Assembly: GCA_033344915.1 (NCBI GenBank)
Contig: JAWPML010000001.1
Span: 2,476,369 to 2,540,368 of the forward strand
Source of the DNA: Acidimicrobiales bacterium
GTDB taxonomy: Bacteria > Actinomycetota > Acidimicrobiia > Acidimicrobiales > Aldehydirespiratoraceae
Reading direction: 5' to 3'
Length of the DNA stretch: 64,000 nucleotides
Shown: positions 32,401-40,135 of the stretch, in pieces
How positions within the stretch are numbered: the stretch's first letter is position 1
Layout of the letters: every line of letters begins with the position of its first letter
Notes under the pieces: generated by a model
The model's input: only the letters and a program-made list of their open reading frames with translations
What the model was told of the DNA's origin: nothing
Database searches by the model: none
Translations under genes and position numbers: made by a program

Positions 32401-32963
32401 GAGACGGGGGCGTCGCCGTCTCCCCCCGAGTTGCCCGGGTAGGTGGCGGTGTCGGAGGTGACGAACCCGGCGATCGACGTGACCCCGAGCTCGACCATCG
32501 TCTCCACGGCGGTCCAGGGCGCCACGTCACCGGTCTCGAACCCGGCGTTGCGGAAGTCAGAACCGAAGTTGACCCGGAGTTTCGTGCCGCCCGCGCCGTC
32601 GCTCACCGCGTCGATGGATCCGATCGGGACCGCCGAGCTGCCGTCACCGACGTAGACCGCGGTACCGACGACCGACACCACGCCGTCCGTCGTGACCGGC
32701 GTGGACACGGACTCGAGCGCGAGCGTCTCGTCCGCGGTCGCGTCGGTGATCTCGAAATCGACGAACTGGCCGTCGTAGAAGTTGCCGCCCGCAACGGTCG
32801 TACCCGTGCCGATGTTGAGCGGCGGATCCTGCTCGCCGTACGTGAACGGCCCTCCGGTCGTGACCGTGGTGACTGCAGCCGCCGGCAGGACCGTGCCCGA
32901 GATCAACAGGGTTGTGGCCACGATGGTCGCGAGGACCCCCCGCGCGCGTACACCATTCGTCAT
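29421..32963 (-). CDS. Large surface protein with FN3 and Ig-like repeats and an LAITG sorting signal
   Basis: 1180 residues. A signal peptide ends near AAA at ~30. A unique region (~35-380) follows, then a cadherin/VCBS-like domain (from ENDPPVGDA, ~384), two fibronectin type III domains (~504-682), four Ig-like Big_3-type repeats of ~92 residues (~682-1050; each with TVEFFDG..SLG and YSGD motifs) and a stalk. The C-terminus is LAITG (~1141), a hydrophobic stretch and a basic tail (LADRRRS): a cell-wall sorting signal of the LAxTG type used by class E sortases. A class E sortase is encoded at 42292. Probably a wall-anchored adhesin or scaffold. GGAGGG precedes the ATG. Confidence 0.88.
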   Translation of the reverse strand: MTNGVRARGVLATIVATTLLISGTVLPAAAVTTVTTGGPFTYGEQDPPLNIGTGTTVAGGNFYDGQFVDFEITDATADETLALESVSTPVTTDGVVSVVGTAVYVGDGSSAVPIGSIDAVSDGAGGTKLRVNFGSDFRNAGFETGDVAPWTAVETMVELGVTSIAGFVTSDTATYPGNSGGDGDAPVSSSYSVSTTSSDPPGPTEGTYALGLTSSMTTANGCDVVHGPAAYSAPFDAVSGQSLSFDWRAFAGSDAYAVFGYLLNTASGAQTEVLDEYTTNASGTTDWATVNVSVPATGTYRFVFVSGTYDATCGRAAGASLYVDNFQVVSADLVDDAMVQSVARLLTYENASDDPDTVRTVTVTAQSVGEGSDSDTITVNITPENDPPVGDAISESWENNPGDDTFADITGSVSFTDPDDASLTYSIDGGTPGSFSIGGTDYEHQLVGTYGTLYVDEETGDYRIVADDAAIEAVSTPSLEAFTVVADDGTDTGEAELSLGIQLPPAPRNVVGVPDDGEVAVSWDEPGDTTGITGYEVTAAPGGATCSTVGVSNTSCDVTGLTNGTAYTFTVTPTTDSGPGTTSLPSDPVTPTGPPDAPVSVEGAAGDGRVVVSWDPPANDGGSPITGYTVSSSPGDGSCTTTGATDCTVLGLAIGTTYTFTVHATNANGDSAESDPVVVTIKAVTSVALESSDASVDEGDSVTLTATIDGSSPTGTVEFFDGVTSLGSAAVSGGEATLVTPALDGGVHEFTAVYSGDDDNASSTSPIESVTAVAAATATIAASPASPGEGETVTFTVTIDGASPTGTVEFFDGVTSLGTATVDGTGVATLATSALSLGGHTISAVYSGDATNSGATTDDLALTVRTVASVVVAADPATVVTGETVTLTATVAGSAPTGTVEFFGGDDSLGTAALTDGVATLVVDAPAPGEHSVTAVYSGDGANTGATDEITVRALAAAEIDIDVSKSTVVAGDPITITASITGQAPTGVVEFFDGETSLGTAAVVAGVATLVVDSLEPGTYVLTARYSGDDDNTTATSDEAAVVVLPAPSAEVDNPDPEQGEPVTVTGENFMPGTDVEIWVVTEDGPVLLATVPADAEGNVTSLASLPEELTGEVTIELRGTDQAGDEAVQVLGVTIRPSLAITGGSAWLFTLGALIAVAGGAALVLMVKLADRRRSLHV
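29815..30920 (-). repeat. Four tandem repeats of ~276 bp encoding Ig-like domains
   Basis: Each unit encodes about 92 residues with the pattern PTGTVEFFDG..SLG..A..GVATL...G.H...AVYSGD. DNA identity is highest between the middle units: near-identical 50-base stretches start at about 30519 and 30795, 276 bases apart. This suggests recent duplication or gene conversion between units. Confidence 0.8.
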
Positions 32964-33081
32964 ATCGCCCTCCGCGACAACATTCTCCGGCCGGGCTCCG
33001 CCCCGAGCACGTCGAGGACGCTAGCGGACGCGTCGACGCCGCGACGGATCGTGCGGAGGATGCCGCGCCGGCGAGGGCGCG

Positions 33082-35262
33082 TCAGCTCCCGATGGGGGTC
33101 ACCGAGCCGTGGTCGCCCGGTTCGGGGAGCACGGTCACGGACGAGAAGCACATCTCGTCGACCGTTCCCTCGTTCCACGTGATGTAGCGCGGTTCGGGCA
33201 GATAGACGCGGGTCCGGTCCCACCAGCACTCGAAGCGGATGGTGTCCGCCCGGGTGATCTCCACGTCCTCGACGAGGTCGTAGTTCAGCTGCCACTCGAA
33301 GTCCCAGTCGGGGATGTCGAGCAACACCATCTCCTCCGGCGTGTCGGGATTGAGCGTCATCCGGTAGGCATCGCCGAACTCGTGCATGTGTCCGAGCACG
33401 GTGTAGATCGTGCCCGGGTTGCGGGCCCGCAGATCACACGAGCTGTAGCCGATCGAACCGTCGAGATCGTCGTAGTCGTCGACCGTTCCCCCGCACTGCA
33501 GCAACAGCGCGTTGGGGATGAACGTCGCGAAGTTGTCGTACTTCTCGCGGATTTCTTCGATGACGTTCTCACGGACGCAGAGGTTGACGTAGCCGTCGAT
33601 CGTCGCCTCGCGCTCGGCGGCGATGGCCTCCTCCTCGGGCGTGCACGGCACCTCGGCCGGCGTGAGATAGCTCGAGCCGGCGATGCCGGTGATGCCGTCG
33701 ATCTGCTCGGGGGTGGCCTCGTCGAGGATGATCAGGGAGTTGTCCTCGAGCGCCTCGTAGTCGTGGTGGAAGTGGATCTGGTTGATCACCATGAAGCCCG
33801 AAGGGATGAAGAGGCCGTAGCCGTCGGGGAACACCGTCGGCGCCTGACCCGGAGCCCAACCGCCCATGTTCCCCACACCGTCGGTACTCAGGTTGGACGT
33901 GCCGAAGCAGGTCCAACCGGGCCGTTCGTCCTCGGCGGACTTGCGGGCGATCTCGTCGAGGGCGGCCTCAGGGGCGAGATAGATGATCGAGTGGTGGACG
34001 ATCGACTTCTGGTCGGGTCGGAACTCGTAGCCCTTGATCCACGTGCCGTCACCCTCCGGGTCGTCGACCTCGTGGACCTGACAGCGGTACTCGTCGGCCA
34101 GAAGTGGCTGACCGGCCTCGTCGACCTCGGTCGTGTAGGGACCGTCACGCGGGACGATGACCTGATCCTCCTCGATCGGGATGATCGCCTGGCCGCGGGC
34201 GACGAGCTCGGTGTCGGGGGCGACGTCCAGCCCACCGCCGTCGGCCGCCCAGGCACCGATCGTGGCGATCTCGTCGTCGCTCAGCGACCAGTCGTGCTCG
34301 AACGCGGGGCTGTCACCACCGGGCAACCAGGGCGGCATGAACCGGATCTCGGTGACCAGCGCGATGTCCTCGGCCACCTCGGCCGCATCGGCCGCGGTGT
34401 CGAAGGCAAGCGTGTCCCAGCCCGGTCCCCCGGAGATGTGGCACGACACACAGTTCTCTTCGAGGATCGGCTGCACGGTGTCGGCGAAGGCGCCCCCGGC
34501 CACGGCGAACTCCGGAATGTCGGTCTCGAGCTCGCCGTCGTCGGCTTCGGAGCCGACCGCGACCCGATCGGCGACGAGCTCGAACGTGAGGGTCACCTCG
34601 TCCTTGGTCTGGGCGAGGCGGGCGATGTTGATCGGCCCGACGCCGTAGGTCGAGCTCAGGATCTCCGCGGACACGGACGCGACCAGCTGCTCGCCGGTCA
34701 CGGTGACCGTGCCGGTGAAGGTCTCCTCCGAGGTGGTCTCCTTGACCGTCAGATCGCCGGTGAGCGAGACGTCGTAGGTCTCGCCGTCCGTGAAGTCGAC
34801 ATCGAGCCCGTCGATCGCGTTGACCGCGAAGCGGGCGAAGGGCCAATGGGTGGACTCGAGGAAGTCGTGGCGGAGGCGCTTGTCGCGCAGGCTGGAGTCG
34901 GAGTCGAACATCTCGACGTTGACGACGACCTCGCCGACCTGACTCGACGCCGGATCCTCGGTGTTGATGATGATGTCGCCCGCAACGACATGCGTCACGC
35001 CGGTCGACACCTTGTCGCTGCCCGCGAGGCTCTCCTCGACCGTGTAGCTGACCGCGCTGCCGTTGTTCGGGGAGATGCGATAGAGCCGCTCGACGGCGTC
35101 GTCGTCGATCGTCAGGGTCTCCGCGGAGACACCCTGGGTCTCCGCCTCATCGGGTTCGAAGATCCAATCCCATTGGTCCTTCGTCACTATCGCCGCGGTC
35201 CCGATCAGCAGAACGACCAGGATGGAGAGGCGACCGAGATCAAGCTTGCGCAGTCGAGCCAT
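33082..35262 (-). CDS. Membrane-anchored fusion: YceI domain, c-type heme domain and copper type II (PHM-like) monooxygenase
   Basis: 726 residues. A signal anchor (~11-28) precedes a YceI lipocalin-like domain (~60-225). A c-type cytochrome site, NCVSCH near residue 270, with WLPGG and MPPW, follows. The C-terminal half resembles ascorbate-dependent copper monooxygenases: VHHS (~427), HFHHD (~497), GHMHEF (~625) and DEMC (Met704) match the CuA His-His-His and CuB His-x-His-Met ligands of PHM. The heme may feed electrons to the copper sites; the YceI domain may bind an isoprenoid lipid (inference). It lies directly downstream of the cytochrome c maturation operon. The substrate is unknown. 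Confidence 0.82.
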   Translation of the reverse strand: MARLRKLDLGRLSILVVLLIGTAAIVTKDQWDWIFEPDEAETQGVSAETLTIDDDAVERLYRISPNNGSAVSYTVEESLAGSDKVSTGVTHVVAGDIIINTEDPASSQVGEVVVNVEMFDSDSSLRDKRLRHDFLESTHWPFARFAVNAIDGLDVDFTDGETYDVSLTGDLTVKETTSEETFTGTVTVTGEQLVASVSAEILSSTYGVGPINIARLAQTKDEVTLTFELVADRVAVGSEADDGELETDIPEFAVAGGAFADTVQPILEENCVSCHISGGPGWDTLAFDTAADAAEVAEDIALVTEIRFMPPWLPGGDSPAFEHDWSLSDDEIATIGAWAADGGGLDVAPDTELVARGQAIIPIEEDQVIVPRDGPYTTEVDEAGQPLLADEYRCQVHEVDDPEGDGTWIKGYEFRPDQKSIVHHSIIYLAPEAALDEIARKSAEDERPGWTCFGTSNLSTDGVGNMGGWAPGQAPTVFPDGYGLFIPSGFMVINQIHFHHDYEALEDNSLIILDEATPEQIDGITGIAGSSYLTPAEVPCTPEEEAIAAEREATIDGYVNLCVRENVIEEIREKYDNFATFIPNALLLQCGGTVDDYDDLDGSIGYSSCDLRARNPGTIYTVLGHMHEFGDAYRMTLNPDTPEEMVLLDIPDWDFEWQLNYDLVEDVEITRADTIRFECWWDRTRVYLPEPRYITWNEGTVDEMCFSSVTVLPEPGDHGSVTPIGS

Positions 35263-35301
35263 CCGGTCAGTATTGCCCCTGACGTGCCCGAAGGCACATC
35301 A

Positions 35302-35326
35302 ACCGGCCGGTTTTCTACCGGCCGGT
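35302..35326. promoter_or_regulatory. Double ACCGGCCGGT palindrome, putative operator
   Basis: Two copies of ACCGGCCGGT (35302-35311 and 35317-35326) are separated by TTTCT. Each is itself a palindrome and together they form a 10-bp inverted repeat. They lie 40-64 bases upstream of the fusion-gene start, between it and the end of the ccm operon. A TetR-type operator is plausible; a transcription terminator is the alternative. Confidence 0.45.
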
Positions 35327-35352
35327 AACGTCGCGACGAGCGCTCCGCGTGG

Positions 35353-36468
35353 TCACGCCAGGGCCTCACGGAGCCCGAATCGGAAGATGAAGGCGTCCAG
35401 ATCCTCACGCCCCGCGTCCAACGCGTCGTAGGCCGCGAGGTCGGCTCTCGACTGCTCGAGCTCGTCGACGTAGAAGCCGACGAAGGCCCGGTAGACGAGG
35501 GCGCGGGGGTCGTCCGGCGCGAGGTCGACAGCCCGCGAGAGGTCGTCGTAGCCGCGCTCCATGATCGGAAGCGCCTCGTTGCCGACCTCGAGCGCCACGA
35601 GCGCCTGGTAGAACCCCGCGAACGTCAGCAACTCCGTGTCGTCCGGACGCTGGGTGAGCACGATGTCGTAGAGCGCGATGCCCCGCTCCGGGTCCGACGT
35701 CAGGACGGACTCCGCCGCGTGGTTCAGCTGGGCGACGGTCATACCGGAGGAGGTGAACGAATCCGGCTCGCCGGTCGCCAGCAGCGCCTCGGCGACGGCG
35801 ATCCGCAGCCCTTGCCCCTGCACGAGCTGGGCGATGTAGGCGGGCGCATCGATCGCATCGAGCTGGGCGAGCCGGGCGGCGGCGGTGTCGGGATCGTCGA
35901 GCTCGAGCGCGATCGAGGCGGCGAAGACGAGCGCGTCGGGATACGTCGGGTCGGCGAGCACAGCCTGTTCGACGAACGACTGGCCCGCCTCCGGGTCGCC
36001 ACCGAGGCGGGTGAGCCACCCCCGATAGGCCAACGCCTCGGCATTGGCCGGCTGCTCCTCGAGGATCGAATCGTAGATCTCGATGGCTTCGTCGGGATCG
36101 GTGCCGAGCACCTGCTGGGCCTGGAACAGCCGCTCGCGGACGCTGCGCCGGATGTCGCCCGTGGTCGACTCGCCGACACCGCGGCTCCCGGAGAACTCCG
36201 CGAGCCACAGGCCCGCCAGGCCGGCGACGATGACGACGAGGGCGGTCCAGAGCGCGACCCGACGCCAGTCCCGGCGTTCGGTCGGAATCGTCGACTCCGC
36301 CCGCTCGATCGATCGGATCGCCCGCGCCGCCCGCGTCGTGTAGTCCGACTTCAACGCGGTGTAGTCGGCCTCGTCGAGGTCGCCGGCGGCGTACTCCGCT
36401 TCGAGGTCCTGCAGGGACGCCAGGAGGAAGTCGCGCTCCTCGCGGCGGGCGGCCTCGAGATCCGCCAT
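35353..36468 (-). CDS. ccmI: CcmI-like TPR protein of cytochrome c maturation
   Basis: 371 residues. An N-terminal helical segment with EERDFLLASLQDLEAEYAAGDLDEADY is typical of CcmI/CycH, followed by one membrane segment (VALWTALVVIVAGLAGLWLA, ~72-91) and a region of tetratricopeptide repeats (~110-371). In System I, CcmI chaperones apocytochrome to the heme ligation complex. Its ATG overlaps the stop of ccmH by one base (TGATG). It is the last gene of the operon. Confidence 0.8.
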   Translation of the reverse strand: MADLEAARREERDFLLASLQDLEAEYAAGDLDEADYTALKSDYTTRAARAIRSIERAESTIPTERRDWRRVALWTALVVIVAGLAGLWLAEFSGSRGVGESTTGDIRRSVRERLFQAQQVLGTDPDEAIEIYDSILEEQPANAEALAYRGWLTRLGGDPEAGQSFVEQAVLADPTYPDALVFAASIALELDDPDTAAARLAQLDAIDAPAYIAQLVQGQGLRIAVAEALLATGEPDSFTSSGMTVAQLNHAAESVLTSDPERGIALYDIVLTQRPDDTELLTFAGFYQALVALEVGNEALPIMERGYDDLSRAVDLAPDDPRALVYRAFVGFYVDELEQSRADLAAYDALDAGREDLDAFIFRFGLREALA

Positions 36469-36932
36469 CAGACGTCGTCCCGGGCGGCGAGCGCGTCCTC
36501 CACGAGCGCGGCGTCCGCGGCCGACGCCTCGAGGTCGCCCTCGCGCTTCCACTTGCGGAACACGACGACCAACCCGGCCGCCGCTCCCGCCCCCGCCACG
36601 ACCGGGAGGATCCACACCAGGCTCGTGATGCCGTCGGCCGAGGGCGTGTAGTCGACATCGTCGCCGAACCGGCTCCGCAGGTCGCTACGGATCTCCTCGT
36701 CCGACCGACCGTCCTGCACCCAGACCGCGATCGCGAGACGGATGTTCTTCGCGACGGTCGCGTCGGACTCGGCGACGGACTGGCCGCTGCAGACCGGGCA
36801 GCCGATCGTCTTCGCGATGGCATAGACCCGATCGTCGTTGGTGCGGGGCCCGCCCTCGTCGACGGCTCCGTACAGGAAGGCGCCGGCCCCGACCATCGCG
36901 GCGAGAAGCCATGCGAGGGCGCGACGACTCAC
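36468..36932 (-). CDS. ccmH: CcmH, cytochrome c maturation thiol oxidoreductase
   Basis: 154 residues. The motif IGCPVCSGQSVAESDA (LRCxxCQxxSIxDSxA-like) and DEEIRSDLRSRFGDDVDYTP are hallmarks of CcmH. A signal/anchor lies at the N-terminus and a second membrane segment at ~115-135. It reduces the apocytochrome CxxCH cysteines before heme attachment. GTG 36932 overlaps the upstream gene's stop as GTGA. Confidence 0.92.
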   Translation of the reverse strand: MSRRALAWLLAAMVGAGAFLYGAVDEGGPRTNDDRVYAIAKTIGCPVCSGQSVAESDATVAKNIRLAIAVWVQDGRSDEEIRSDLRSRFGDDVDYTPSADGITSLVWILPVVAGAGAAAGLVVVFRKWKREGDLEASAADAALVEDALAARDDV

Positions 36933-37495
36933 GGGTCGCCCGCCTGCCACTCGGCGATCACCTGCTCGATCTGGGCGCGGGTGACACCGCCGATCAGCTT
37001 CTCGATGACCTCGCCGGTCGGGGCGACGATCGCGCTCTCCGGCACCAGCGCGACGCCGTAGTCGACCGCCACCGGACCGGTGTCCTCGGCGATGACGGGC
37101 CAGGCTCCTCCGAACTCCTCGAAGAACTCGCGGATGTTGTCCGGCTGGTCGTCGAAGGCCACGGACACGACGGTGGCCGTGCCGCTGGCGGCGTAGGCCT
37201 CGTGGAACGAGATGAGTTCCGGGTGCTCCTGGATGCAGGGCACGCAGGTGGTCTGGAAGAAGTTCACGACCACGAACTGGCCGCGGAGGTCGTCGAGATC
37301 GAACTCGTCTCCGTCGATGGTCGTGCCGACGATGCGGGGGGCGAGCTCACCATCCAGATCGACGATGGTCAGTCCGCTCTCGTTGGTGTCCCGCGTGGCC
37401 AGCAGCACGATGAACGCGAGCATGAGGACGCCGATCGGCAGCACGATCCACAGGGCGACCCCGCTCGGCGTGGACGCGGTCGGCTCGTCGCTCAT
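36929..37495 (-). CDS. CcmG/TlpA-type membrane-anchored thioredoxin
   Basis: 188 residues. One N-terminal membrane segment (ALWIVLPIGVLMLAFIVLL) precedes a TlpA/ResA thioredoxin domain with FFQTTCVPCIQEHPEL, the CxxC active site. It keeps CcmH and apocytochromes reduced on the outer face. It overlaps ccmF (ATGA) and ccmH (GTGA), confirming its place in the operon. Confidence 0.9.
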   Translation of the reverse strand: MSDEPTASTPSGVALWIVLPIGVLMLAFIVLLATRDTNESGLTIVDLDGELAPRIVGTTIDGDEFDLDDLRGQFVVVNFFQTTCVPCIQEHPELISFHEAYAASGTATVVSVAFDDQPDNIREFFEEFGGAWPVIAEDTGPVAVDYGVALVPESAIVAPTGEVIEKLIGGVTRAQIEQVIAEWQAGDP

Positions 37496-39453
37496 GCCGG
37501 CTCCATCTCCGGAGTCTCGCCGATCGGGGACGACACCGGCGCGGTCGGCCGCCGCCGCTTCCCCGGCACCACGGCGAGGAGCGTGCCGAGCGCCATCACC
37601 AACCCACCGATCCACAACCACACGATCAGGGGCTGCACGGTGGCACGCAGCACCACGGTGTCCTCGTCGAGGTCGAACGCCTGGAGGGACAGCGCAACGT
37701 CGTCGAAGGCCGTCGAGCGCACCGACGGGATCCCGATGTTGCGGCCGGTGAACCGATAGTTGGCGATACCGGGCTCGTAGGCCTGGCCGCCGTCGATCGC
37801 GATGCGGGCCCGGGTCTCGATGCGGTTCCCGTACTCGGTCTCGGACAGGCCGAGATGGGTGAGTTCATGACCCGAGAAGAAGGCGGTCTCGCCGACGCCG
37901 AGCTCGAACTCGGCCTGGCGCACGTAGGCGTTGCTGGCCGCGAAGGCGACGGCGATCAGCACCACGCCGAGATGCACGACCATGCCGCCGTTCGTGCGAC
38001 CGACGAGTCCCCGCCATCCCTGGCGCCGGGTGGCGAGCACGACCTGGCGCAGCGCCGCGCCGCCGGCGAATCCGCCGAGCCCGAAGGCGAGCAGCGGCGC
38101 CCAACCCCGCGCCCCGACGAGCACCGAGAAGACGATCGACCCGACGCCGATCCACGCCGGCCAGATGAGGCGGTCGCCGAGCACGCCGGAGGAGGCCTTG
38201 CGCCACGGCAGCACCGGGGCGATGGCCATCAGGAACAGCAGCGTGAATCCGATCGGCATCGTCATCCGGTCGAAGTAGGGGTTGCCGACCGAGATCGTCC
38301 GGTCGTCGATGGCCTCGACGATCAGCGGGAAGATCGTGCCGAGCAGCACCACGAAGGCGAACGCCGCGAACAGCACGTTGTTGGCGAGGAAGGCGCCCTC
38401 GCGCGAGACCGGCGAGTCGATGCGGCCGGGCGACCGGAGTTGATCGCCCCGCCACCCGATGAGCACGAGCGACACGATCACGATGAGGGCGAAGAAGCCG
38501 AGCAGCATCGGGCCGATCCCCGAGTTGCTGAAGGCATGGACGGACTCGAGCACACCGGAGCGGGTGATGAACGTGCCGAGGATCGTGAGCGCGAACGTGG
38601 CGATGACGAGCGAGAGATTCCAGACCCGCAGCATCCCGCGCCGCTCCTGGACCATCACGGAGTGGATGAACGCGGTGCCGGTGAGCCACGGCAGGAAGGA
38701 GGCGTTCTCGACGGGATCCCACGCCCAGTAGCCGCCCCAGCCGAGTGTCTCGTAGCTCCACCACGCACCGAGCACGATGCCGAGGGTGAGGAAGCCCCAC
38801 GCCATGACGGTCCAGCGGCGGGTGGCCAGCAGCCACCCCTCCCCCACCCGACCGGTGGCCAGCGCGCCGATCGCGAAGGCGAACGGCACGGTGAAGCCCA
38901 CGTAGCCGAGGTAGAGGATCGGCGGATGGAAGGCCATCAGGATGTGGCTCTGGAGCAGGGGGTTCGGGCCGGGTCCGTCGTAGCCGGGCACCGGATCGAA
39001 CGACCGGAACGGCGCCGACGGGCCGACCATCAGCAGGAAGAAGAAGGCGGTGACGATGAAGAGCGTGAGCAGGGCGAAGCCCATCATCGGGTCGTCACGG
39101 CGGTCACGGAACTTCACGACGACCGCGACGAGATACCCGCAGAGGATGAACGTCCACAACAGGATCGATCCCTCGAGGGCGGACCACATCGTGGCGACGT
39201 TGAAGATCGAAGAGGTCTGGTGCGACCCGTGTTCGGCGACGAAGCGGATCGTGAAGTCCCGGTTGATGAGCGCCCGCTCCATCCACACGATGGACGCTCC
39301 GGACAGCGCCAGGGTGGCGAAGGCGAGCCCGCGGGCATCGCGCCACCAGCGCCGGTGGAGGCCGAGGAGACCGAAGGTGACGACGCCGATGCCGACGATC
39401 GCCGCAGCGGCGCCGAGGGCAACGAACGCGGCACCGACGTTGGCGCTGCTCAC
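37492..39453 (-). CDS. ccmF: CcmF, heme lyase of cytochrome c maturation
   Basis: 653 residues with about 14-15 membrane segments. The tryptophan-rich WWD domain reads WGGYWAWDPVENASFLPWL, the heme-handling signature of CcmF/CcsA proteins. Conserved histidines occur in AFHPPILYLG and elsewhere. It ligates heme from CcmE to apocytochrome c. Both ends overlap neighbours by four bases. Confidence 0.96.
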   Translation of the reverse strand: MSSANVGAAFVALGAAAAIVGIGVVTFGLLGLHRRWWRDARGLAFATLALSGASIVWMERALINRDFTIRFVAEHGSHQTSSIFNVATMWSALEGSILLWTFILCGYLVAVVVKFRDRRDDPMMGFALLTLFIVTAFFFLLMVGPSAPFRSFDPVPGYDGPGPNPLLQSHILMAFHPPILYLGYVGFTVPFAFAIGALATGRVGEGWLLATRRWTVMAWGFLTLGIVLGAWWSYETLGWGGYWAWDPVENASFLPWLTGTAFIHSVMVQERRGMLRVWNLSLVIATFALTILGTFITRSGVLESVHAFSNSGIGPMLLGFFALIVIVSLVLIGWRGDQLRSPGRIDSPVSREGAFLANNVLFAAFAFVVLLGTIFPLIVEAIDDRTISVGNPYFDRMTMPIGFTLLFLMAIAPVLPWRKASSGVLGDRLIWPAWIGVGSIVFSVLVGARGWAPLLAFGLGGFAGGAALRQVVLATRRQGWRGLVGRTNGGMVVHLGVVLIAVAFAASNAYVRQAEFELGVGETAFFSGHELTHLGLSETEYGNRIETRARIAIDGGQAYEPGIANYRFTGRNIGIPSVRSTAFDDVALSLQAFDLDEDTVVLRATVQPLIVWLWIGGLVMALGTLLAVVPGKRRRPTAPVSSPIGETPEMEPA

Positions 39454-39989
39454 GCCGCGCAGTCCCCGGCTGCGGCGGCCGCGGCCGCCTGCTCGAGGCG
39501 GTCCTCGTATTCCTCGTCGTTGATGTAGTCGTTGTCGTGCTTCACCCGCATGCGATCAGACGAGTAGTACCAGCCGTCGTCGGCAAGCCCGTCGAAGCCG
39601 ACGACGTCGGGTGCGTCGTTGACCCAGTTGCCGTCGAGCACGACCGGTGTGCCGCCCTCGAACAGCTCGGCGGGCTCACCACGATGGACGACATCGACCA
39701 GGGCGCCGCCGAAACTCACGGTGAAGGCGGTGACCGGCTCGTCGTCCTGGCTGCCCTCGACGATGGAGCAGCCGACGGGCGTGCCCTGGAGCGTGAACCG
39801 GTCGTCGCCCAGCTCGTCGCGTCGTTCGATCGCCTCGTCGGCGTTGTAGAAGAACAGCGTGCCGGTGAAGAGGTTCCACACGAGCACCACGATGAGCACG
39901 GCGACGATGCCCGCGATCGCGGCGGGGACCCAGCGTCGCCCGCGGGTTCGTCCCGGGCGCGGGGCCTGTGGGGTCAGCGTCTCGGTCAT
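39450..39989 (-). CDS. ccmE: CcmE, heme chaperone
   Basis: 179 residues. An N-terminal membrane anchor (WVPAAIAGIVAVLIVVLVW) and an OB-fold domain with FTLQGTPVG and DRMRVKHDNDY. The His in VKHDNDY is the covalent heme-binding residue (H-x-x-x-Y motif). It carries heme between CcmC and CcmF on the outer face of the membrane. An Ala-rich tail ends the protein. Confidence 0.93.
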   Translation of the reverse strand: MTETLTPQAPRPGRTRGRRWVPAAIAGIVAVLIVVLVWNLFTGTLFFYNADEAIERRDELGDDRFTLQGTPVGCSIVEGSQDDEPVTAFTVSFGGALVDVVHRGEPAELFEGGTPVVLDGNWVNDAPDVVGFDGLADDGWYYSSDRMRVKHDNDYINDEEYEDRLEQAAAAAAAGDCAA

Positions 39990-40135
39990 GCGTCGTCCGT
40001 CGTCATCCAGCGGCGGCGCTCGGCCGGCACGCGGGCGGACAGTCGTCGGCCCCGCAGGATCAGGCTCGTCGCGTAGGCCGCGCCGACCCCGAGGCTGACG
40101 CCCCAACCGACGAGGAGATATCCGAGATGGGTCAC
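39986..40135 (-). CDS. ccmD: CcmD, small membrane protein of heme handling
   Basis: 49 residues with one membrane helix (LGYLLVGWGVSLGVGAAYATSLIL) and a basic C-terminal half, the standard CcmD build. It helps release holo-CcmE from CcmC. GTG 40135 overlaps the ccmC stop and its own stop overlaps the ccmE start, both by four bases. It is easily missed because of its size. Confidence 0.85.
   Translation of the reverse strand: MTHLGYLLVGWGVSLGVGAAYATSLILRGRRLSARVPAERRRWMTTDDA

Noticed and set aside
30171-33182. Long plus-strand open frames opposite the surface protein
   Set aside because: Same GC-shadow effect; translations are Arg/Gly-rich with no recognisable fold.
33109-35328. 739-codon open frame on the plus strand opposite the fusion gene
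   Set aside because: It is a shadow caused by high GC; its translation is low-complexity and Asp/Val/Arg-rich, while the minus strand encodes clear domains.
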